A model generated the notes under the pieces. The model saw nothing but the letters and a program-made list of their open reading frames with translations, ran no database searches and was not told where the DNA came from. From Tribonema minus (taxonomy: Eukaryota; Sar; Xanthophyceae; Tribonematales; Tribonemataceae), in the NCBI GenBank assembly GCA_017506865.1, contig JAFCMP010000523.1, positions 248,001 to 312,000 on the forward strand: DNA of 64,000 nucleotides, in the 5' to 3' direction. Each line of letters begins with the position of its first letter. The stretch's first letter is position 1. The position numbers and the translations under genes are program-made. Positions 57,238 through 64,000 of the stretch are shown piece by piece.

Positions 57238-60200
57238 CGCTGAGCAGCGCCGCTGCGCGCCTGCGGAGCGCTGCCTCACCTGCTCGGCGGGCTTGCGCCC
57301 CTTGCAGAACGCCGTGAGGTTGTCGAAGACCTTGCTGCCAATGTCGCCATACGCCGTGAAGTCAATGTTCTGCTTGAAGAGCATGGAGTCCTTGCCCAGG
57401 AACTCGAGCTCCATCTCGCGCGTGCCGGCAGGGCCGAACGTCATGTGCTCGACGCGCAGCGTGCAGCAACCGACCGTGTCCGCTTCGTCCTCGCCCTGGC
57501 GCGCAGCGAGTCAGCGAGTGAGTGAGTATATGAGTAAAGAGTCGTGTGCTCGACGCGCAGCGTTCCGCAGCCAACCGTGTCCGCTTCGTCCTCGCCCTGG
57601 CGCGCAGCCAGTCAGCGAGTGAATGAGTGAAGAGTCATGCGCTCAACAAGTAGATGAATGAAAGAGCAAAGCCAACATCGCAGAGCGTCATGGTATACAC
57701 GGACAGCTTCCAGCTTACGCCTCGAAATTCACGGAGCAATGCTGCTGGGCAGGGCACAGCCCTCACCTTCTCGCCGCCGACGCGCAGCGCGAGCTCGTCG
57801 ATGAGGTACATGGTCATACATTACATGTACTTCAAAGTATGCTGCTTCTACATGCTATATGCTGCGTACAACTTGATGTTTGCGGAGCGTTGCTGCTGCG
57901 CGATGGCAACACTCACCTTCTCGCCGCCGACACGCAGCGCGAGCTTGTCGATGAGCCACATGGCCGTCGCCAGCTGGCGCATCTCGCTGGTGCTGGCGTT
58001 GAGGCCGCGCTCGTAGTTGCGCCGGATGGCATCGATGTGGCCCTTGAGGCGCATGGCCTGCGCGCGCGCGCATGGGCGGGCACGGGGCGCACTTCAACAC
58101 GTGCTATCAAGGCTGTTTGTGAAGCATGTTGTGCATTTGCTCGGGAGCGGCGAAGGGGGGCACATAGCGGACGTCAACAGGTGTAATTAAGGCTGCTTTG
58201 TGAAGCGTGATGTGTGTTTCCATGGGAGCGGCAAAGGGGGGCACGTTGCGCCGGATGGCGTCGATGTGGCCCTTGAGGCGCATGGCCTGCGCGCGCGCGC
58301 ATGGGCGGGCACGGGGCGCACTTCAACACGTGCTATCAAGGCTGTTTGTGAAGCATGTTGTGCATTTGCTCGGAAGCGGCGAAGGGGGGGCACATAGCGG
58401 ACGTCAACAGGTGTAATTAAGGCCGCTTTGTAAAGCGTGATGTGTGTTTCCATAAGAGCGGCAAAGGGGGGCACGTTGCGACGGATGGCGTCGATGTGGC
58501 CCTTGAGGCGCATGGCCTGCAAGCGCGCGTGGGCGGGCAATGGGGCGCGCTTCAACATGTGCTATTAAGGCTCTTCGTGAAGCGGGATGTGCAGTTGCAC
58601 AGGAGCGGCCGAAGAGGGGCGCGCAGCAGCAAAGATGCGCGACAGAAAGCGCGACAGTAGGCTGCATGTGAGGAAGGGGCGGAGGGGGTTCTATGGCGCA
58701 GCAAATGCTAATTAGATGTTCGCATCTGAAAAAACGCCACAATGCAGGAGATACTGCGTTCTCGCCACAAGGCGGCGGGGACTCACAAAATCTAGAAGTT
58801 CACTTTCAACAGCGAAGCTGGAAACCATTCGTGCACGCACGCCGGCTGCAAATGAATTCTGGCGCACGCGCCCACCTTGTTGTACTTCTCCATGTCGCTC
58901 TTGCCCTTGAATGAGGAGCTCGCGCTGAGCATGGCGTACTTGTTCATGTTGTTGATGTTCTCCTTCCACGTCGACAGCCACGCGACGCCCGGGTCGTGCT
59001 GCACGTTGCCCCACGCAAAGCCGGGCACGGGGCACTGTGGCACCTGCGCAAGAAGGGGTAAGGTTAGAGTTAGGGTTGGGGCTTGTGCTGTACATTGTTA
59101 GGGTTAGGGATAGGGATCGCGCTGCACGTTGCCCCACGCAAAGCCGGGCATATGGCACTGCGGCACCTGCACAGGTAGGGAGTGCGCGGAGACGCATTTA
59201 GCATTGGTCACAGTGACGCAACTTGCAGTACCTGCATGAACTTGAACACTGTACTGAAGCGCTCAGCATCGGTCACAATAGCGCAACTTGCAATACGTGA
59301 AAAAACGGCTTCGAGACTTTACCGAGCATGATCACCGCCGCCACACCATTTCCGAACGTCATGGTCTCGGTGGCCTCGCCTCGGCCGCTTCGGCGATTGT
59401 TTGTGGCGACCTGCAACAGGTGCGTGCGCTTCGCAAGCGACACCACAACTGTTGCACACGCTCCCGAACGTCATCACCGAACTTCGCCCCAGCCTCCTTG
59501 CCAATCCACACTCCATCACGCAAGCACGGCTCTCAAGCATCGGCACCAGTGTCGCACACACACCCCGAGCGCAATACCATACTTGTTCAAATTTGTAGTG
59601 TCACCTCACCTTGGCCTCTTCGCCGATGTTGACGGTGACCTCCGACGGATAACGCGCGCTTCTTCAACTTGCAATCATACTTTCAACTTTAAACTTCAAA
59701 TATGAAGTAGCAGCACATCACCTTGGCCTCTTCATCAATGTTGACGGTGACCTCCGACGGGTACGCGTGCTTCTTCACCTTGCAATCATACTTCAAATTC
59801 AAACTTCAAATATGAAGTAGCAGCACCTCACCTTGGCCTCTTCGCCGATGTTGACGGTGACCTCCGACGGGTACGCGCGCTTCTTCAGCTTGCCCGTCTT
59901 GGGGTGCTTGCCGCGGCCGCGGAACAGCCCCGGCGGCTCCATGATGAAGTTGCCCACCTTCTCCAGGTGGCCGTCCACGATGGCGAGGCCAAACAGGTGG
60001 AAGCGACGCTCCTGCAGCAAGCAAGTGGGAGAGTCACCAGTTGATGTTTTAACTTCATCTTTGAGGTTTCCATAAACGCCGGAACACATTTCGTGAGCAG
60101 CGGCGCGGCGAAAAGCAGCGATACGGGGCAAAGTGATCACGTAACAGTTGATGTGTGATGAAGCGCGGCGAATCACACATAACGTGGCTCGTGACGGCAA

Positions 60201-63200
60201 ACGTTTCGTAGGTGGTGACAGAGGGGGTCACATGGTGACCGTCGGCACGCGGCGGGGTGGCGGGAATTAGTGCCGCCACACCCCTCGGTGTAGGCGCTGC
60301 AGGACAACTCGCATGTGATGGAGCGCTGAAGCATGGTTGAAGCTAGGGCTAGCTGACCCTGACTCAATGATGGCCTAAGGGATTAGGGTCAGCTCAAGCG
60401 GTGGATGCAAACGCGAGCATGGACCTCACAACGCAGCAGCAGCACCAGCCGCACCGGTGCACCGTTACCTCTGCCGATAGAGGCAGCGAAGGCCTCATGC
60501 ATGCCGGGAGAAACCTGTGACAATGCGTATGAGCTGGTGCGTGCCCGAGCGCGCTGGCAACATTGGTCTCTCCGCGGAGCGCAGCAAGGCACATGGCGCC
60601 CCAGCGCTACGCTTTCGCAGCCCCCCGATGAAGCGACTCCGCATTTCCACGCCCTACCCTGCAGAACCATCACAATCCCCCACTGTTGACAAAATGCGGT
60701 GACCGCTGCTTCAGTATGCGCGTCCTTACACGACCTGCGTCTGCAGCGCGCCCGCCGCCCCTCACTCCTGAGCCTCACCCGTCAACCGCTCATAACCCTT
60801 TTCTGATGCCCTGCCCCCCCCCCCCCCCTCCCCTGCCCCCGATAAACCACCCGTCACCCTTCATCAATCCCCCCCCCCCTTCCCCCCCCTCCCACCCCTT
60901 GCGCGCGCATCAGCCACACCAGCTGAGCACTGCCACGACGGCGGACGCGCGCGCGCGCACCTTCTCCGCCTTGGCAGCGGCGCGCTCCCCGTCCGTGGCC
61001 GCCTTCTTGATGAGGCGGCGCTGCTGCAGGTGCGCGCGCATCGCGCCGAAGTCGCACTTGTCGAACTTGGCGTTCTTGAGGGGGTGCCCCGTCGGCATGG
61101 ACTCCTTCCAGTCGCTGAAGAAGTTGGCGCTGAAGACCTTGGCGGTGGCGGCGTCGCCGAGCTGCGCGAGCCATGGTGAATAAGCAAAGCAGCGGGGGGT
61201 GAGCACTGCTACTTGACGGGGCTGTCGAGCCTTGCATCAGGGTCGAAGCCCATGAAGTATGTCAACATTGTGGTTTCATAGAAATTTGGACATGTAGTCG
61301 TGGCGTCGCCGAGCGGCGCGAGCCGTAGCGAATGAGCGCAGCAGCGATGAGCGGAGGAGGGTGAGCGCTGCTGCTTGACGGAGCTGTCGCGCCGGGGTCA
61401 AGGCCGATGTACTTCAACATCACGGTTTGATTGGCACGTTGAGCCAGTGGCCGCGGCGTCGCCGAGCTGCGAGCGCGCGCAGCGAACCAGCGCAGCAGCG
61501 ATCACAGAGGAGGGTGAGCGCTGCTGCTTGACGGAGCTTGTGCGCCGGGGTCAAGGCCTACGTACTTCAAAATTGCAGTCTGATTGAACCAGTGGTGGTG
61601 GCGTCGCCGAGCTGTGCGCCAGCGCTGCAAACGAGCGCAGCAGCGATCAGCAGAGGAGGGTGAGCGTTGCTGCTCGACGAAGCCGTTGAGCCTTGTCGCA
61701 AGCTGCATCGAGGTCAAAGTCTTTGTACTTCATACTTGCGGTTTCATGGCACTTAAACCAGTGGTCGCCATGCTGCGAGCGGAGGAGCGCAGCAGTGACC
61801 AGCGGAGTGCGAGCGCTGCTGCTGGACAGAACTGCGAGCCGGGTCTGAAGCCGTGCCGCATCGTGGGTCAATGTGTATACTTCAAAGTTGATGTTTGACT
61901 GGCACTCGACCGCAGCTACGCAGGCAAGCGGTTAACCTCAAAGGCCTTGACAGCACTTCGACGCTGTTGACATAGCGCGGGGATCGCAAAGCACAGCCGC
62001 AGGCGGATTCTGTGCCGCTCTAGCTACATACATGCCCATCACCCGGGGCCCGCAGCAGATGGATGGCAGCATGTAAGCAATGCTCAGACTGCCAGCTTGA
62101 CAGCCTTGAGCGGTGACAGAGTGGTGCGCGGCATGCAATGGCAGCATCGGCGCAGGCAGGCGCGCCGCACAGCGCGGCAGCGCTCTACAGCATCAGCGCG
62201 CGTGCTGCAGTGCACTGCGGCGCCACGACAGCTGCAGTTCACAATGTACCACAGCGCGCCTTTGCACGCACCGCCTGAAATGGTGCGCGCACGCACTTTT
62301 GCCCACAACAGAACCCGACAAAGGACTCAAGTGGCAGCGCACCAGCGGCACGTCACTTCAGCACGCCGAGCAATGGCGCTTGACCATCGCAACTGCAATC
62401 TGTTCCACATCTATTCACGCTCATACCTTGAAGTGCAACGGGATCAGGGCACTACAGCGCGGCCCGAGCTGAGTTTCCGGCGCCAGCCAACACAGAGTGC
62501 AGAACATATGGTGCTGCAACATGCAGCTCCCCCCCCCCCCCCCCCCCCCCCGCGCACACTGCGCACCTGCGGGCCGTCCAGTGGCACGTCCGCAAAGAAC
62601 GTGGCAATCTCCTCGTCCTCCGGCGACAGCTCCATCTCCTCCCCGTCGTACATGAGCGGCACGCCGTGCGGCTCGTACTCGTCCGGGAACGACATGCCGT
62701 TGTGCTCCAGGTGGCTCCACTGGCGCCCCGGCGCGAGCGGCGGCTCCTCCCACCATTTGTACGCCTGCAGCACCAGCGGCAGCGGCAGCAGCGGCAGCGG
62801 CAGCAGTGGCGCGCGCGGGGGGAGGGGGACGGGGGGGGGCTGAGCCGTGTGCCCTTGCGAGAGTAGGTAGATAGTTTGCGGTGCGGGCGTGCCGCACGCG
62901 CTTGGACAAGCGGAGGGCGCCGGCATGAGCGACTGAGCAGCGATGCTGCATACACAGGCAGTTGCAGGAGCGCAGTGTGCGCTGTTTCAAAACGAAGCGG
63001 ATGGAGGGAAAAAGGTGATGACACATGCCGTCAACATTGGTCTCAACAAAGGGGACGGGGGGGGTGACCACACCACATGGCCCGTTGTGCAACTCAAATC
63101 GATGCAACTTTAAGAGAGCACCGCGCCAGACCTCTCCGTTTTCGACGCCAGCATGTCAGGGGGGCCGCAAGCCCCCCACTGCCATCAGAGTCACATCCGA

Positions 63201-63580
63201 GCTTCCGACCGCACCTACCGCAAGTGCACACACATCTACTTCAAGTGCCTTCGCGTCGGTGCACCTTCATGGCGTGGTCGAGACGCTCCAGCTGCGTGGA
63301 GTCCTTGAACTTGCCGGCGGGACGCTCCGCCTTCACCTTCGCCGCCGGCTTGCGCGCGCCGTTGGCGGCGCCGCTCGCGCGCTTCTTGGCAGGCGCAGCG
63401 GCCGCCTTCGCCTGCTTCTTCCTGCCGTTGGACGCTGCGGAGGCGGCCGGCTTGGCCTTGGCCTTGCTGCTGCCGCTAGCCCTCTTCTTGGCGTCGGCGG
63501 AGGGGGCGGGCTTCGCTTTGGCCTTCTTTTTGACCTTGGTGTCCTCGAAATCGTCGTCGTCGTCGTCCTCGTCGTCATCG
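53585..63580 (-). CDS. TOP1: DNA topoisomerase I (type IB), 5' end unresolved
   Basis: Twelve exons: 63580-63265 (start uncertain), 62764-62567, 61161-60961, 60011-59832, 59043-58876, 58057-57917, 57495-57280, 56710-56552, 56072-55839, 55315-55253, 54468-54280, 53887-53585; 683 aa from exon 2 plus a Lys/Ala-rich N-terminus. It relaxes supercoils in the nucleus by nicking one strand through a 3'-phosphotyrosine. Core: [94 protein letters not shown], linker coiled coil, then [10 protein letters not shown]. All five catalytic residues are present (human Arg488, Lys532, Arg590, His632, Tyr723). The tail is acidic (ten Glu). Every intron between exons 1 and 12 is phase 0. The first exon begins [15 protein letters not shown]; its initiator may lie past the window. 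Confidence 0.95.
53940..54075 (-). repeat. Telomere-like CCCTAA units in TOP1 intron 11
   Basis: TTAGGGTTAG at 53945-53955 and CCCTAACCG / CCCTAG at 54056-54074. On the coding strand the first set lies about 60 nt before the exon 12 acceptor and offers CTAAC branch-point-like cores. Confidence 0.7.
56046..56160 (-). repeat. Duplicated 5' edge of TOP1 exon 9
   Basis: Exon start (coding [10 protein letters not shown]) with acceptor at 56073 recurs at 56128-56155, in the upstream intron, with a C-tract and CAG again at the edge. The period is about 81 bp. Confidence 0.85.
57178..57240. repeat. CAG trinucleotide tract
   Basis: An almost pure CAG tract of about 20 units in the intron between TOP1 exons 7 and 8, ending just 40 bp from the exon 7 donor. 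Confidence 0.9.
57442..57645 (-). repeat. Duplicated 5' edge of TOP1 exon 7
   Basis: The exon start ([10 protein letters not shown]...) plus acceptor and intron tail at 57442-57540 is repeated at 57541-57640; both contain GTGTCCGCTTCGTCCTCGCC. The period is about 100 bp. Confidence 0.92.
57763..57962 (-). repeat. Duplicated 3' edge of TOP1 exon 6
   Basis: The exon end ([11 protein letters not shown]) and GTGAG donor at 57911-57960 recur at 57765-57815 downstream in the intron, with the coding sequence [11 protein letters not shown] intact. Confidence 0.92.
58015..58560 (-). repeat. Three copies of the 5' edge of TOP1 exon 6
   Basis: The acceptor and exon start ([14 protein letters not shown]) occur at 58021, 58250 and 58480, a period of 229-230 bp. 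Only the first leads into the full exon. The units also share CTTCAACACGTGCTAT and CAAAGGGGGGCACG. Confidence 0.93.
58984..59170 (-). repeat. Duplicated 5' edge of TOP1 exon 5, with telomere-like spacer
   Basis: The exon start ([15 protein letters not shown]) at 58986-59046 recurs at 59115-59169 (shared GCACGTTGCCCCACGCAAAG). The spacer is rich in TTAGGG-type units (59063-59115), which are CCCTAA on the coding strand just before the acceptor. Confidence 0.92.
59600..59885 (-). repeat. Three copies of the 3' edge of TOP1 exon 4
   Basis: The exon end ([14 protein letters not shown]) and donor occur with the real edge at 59832 and copies at 59722 and 59610, period 110-112 bp. The copies are in the intron after the exon. 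The spacers contain CTTCAAATATGAAG. Confidence 0.93.
60814..60898. repeat. C runs in TOP1 intron 3
   Basis: Several C runs of 8-14 on the + strand, i.e. G runs on the coding strand, 65-150 nt downstream of the exon 3 donor at 60960. Confidence 0.8.
61148..61870 (-). repeat. Array of four to five copies of the TOP1 exon 3 acceptor region
   Basis: The unit includes GGCGTCGCCGAGCTG, i.e. the first 11 nt of exon 3 and the acceptor, then a run of GAGCGCAGCAGCGAT and CTTGACGGAGCTG. Copies start near 61150, 61309, 61455 and 61599, with a degraded one near 61750. The period is about 145-158 bp. Confidence 0.88.
62528..62551. repeat. C run next to TOP1 exon 2 donor
   Basis: About 23 C on the + strand. 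On the coding strand it is a G run starting some 16 nt after the exon 2 donor (GTGCGC). Confidence 0.9.
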
Positions 63581-64000
63581 CTGTTTTGGCCGTGCAGCAG
63601 TACGCGGCGGAGCAAGACGTGAGAGACACAGCGGCGCTGTGTCCATTGGAAATGAAGAAAACTGCCCTGCTGTTTGCGCTGGTTCCCGTGGTGTAATTGC
63701 GTGTGTGTTCCCTGAGATGTCAACGGGAAACAACGATTTACCTGTGGATGTATCCCACTCTGTCGTGCAGAGTCATTGTACACTTTCAGGAAGCATTTTG
63801 TTGGTGTAAGTTTCCAGTGTGTCATGCGTGTCATGCGTGCCGCCGAGCCGGCGCGCATGCGATCCTTCCCGCATCGGTGTCAGGAGCACTGCACCGGTGC
63901 CGCGGTAGCACGCAAATGTGTAAATCCGAGAGAAAGCGATGGGTGACAAAGCACGACTCAGCTTTTTTTACATGATTTGGTGGCGCGCTGTGCTTGGCGT
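63581..64000. other. Window end, upstream of TOP1 exon 1
   Basis: The minus-strand frame stays open to 63858 but loses topoisomerase character above 63581, where an acceptor-like CAG follows a weak pyrimidine tract. The initiator exon or promoter of TOP1 is here or beyond the edge. Nothing else is recognised. Confidence 0.4.

Noticed and set aside
57143-57622. Poly-Gln frame on the + strand
   Set aside because: The CAG tract lies in a TOP1 intron and the rest is antisense to exon 7.
59063-59115. Telomere end or subtelomere
   Set aside because: Only a few degenerate TTAGGG units inside a TOP1 intron with genes on both sides.
1-64000. tRNA or rRNA genes
   Set aside because: I looked for GGTTCRAATCC-type arms and conserved rRNA cores by eye and saw none; a scan could still find a missed one.

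Overview
The window is nuclear DNA of a eukaryote, most likely a green alga (Chlorophyta; a Sphaeropleales- or Trebouxiophyceae-like genome is my guess). The reasons are: GC-rich genes cut by many spliceosomal introns; proteins full of Ala, Gly, Gln and Ser runs; a plant-type phosphofructokinase; an EDS5-like MATE carrier with a transit-peptide-like N-terminus; and TGTAA motifs downstream of several stop codons. I see no bacterial operons, CRISPR arrays, rRNA or tRNA genes. All gene models were built by hand from reading frame, family similarity recalled from memory, GT(GC)-AG boundaries and matching intron phases.

Layout. 1-1.1 kb: remnant or edge of a possible membrane-protein gene (+). 2.1-9.2 kb (-): a plant-type PFK whose active site looks degenerate. 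10.3-12.7 kb (-): an unrecognised gene interrupted by a 730-bp hAT-like element with an 8-bp target duplication. 13.4-20.0 kb (-): chloroplast-type MATE transporter, head-to-head (243 bp apart) with 20.2-26.3 kb (+): RNF10/Mag2-type RING E3 ligase, with an apparent frameshift near its end. 28.0-32.0 kb (-): NUDCD2-like CS-domain protein, divergent from a small heat-shock gene at 32.7-33.7 kb (+). 34.8-38.2 kb (+): DNA polymerase alpha subunit B. 40.5-44.1 kb (-): two tandem small heat-shock genes with the same exon structure as the first; the duplication also copied the start of the next gene. 44.5-52.4 kb (+): a 1530-residue protein with coiled coils, a PH-like domain, ankyrin repeats and a WW domain. 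53.6-63.6 kb (-): DNA topoisomerase I (type IB), 5' end unresolved near the window edge.

The genes are mostly housekeeping (replication and topology: POLA2, TOP1; protein quality control: sHSPs, CS-domain chaperone, RNF10; metabolism and transport: PFK, MATE) and do not form one pathway.

The most unusual signal lies in the introns. Again and again an intron carries one or more tandem copies of the edge of the neighbouring exon together with its splice site (PFK, MATE, the PH-ankyrin-WW gene, and at least seven exon edges in TOP1). C-rich tracts, some made of CCCTAA telomere-like units, precede acceptors; G-runs follow some donors; and a CTTCAA/TTGAAG motif is scattered through introns and spacers.
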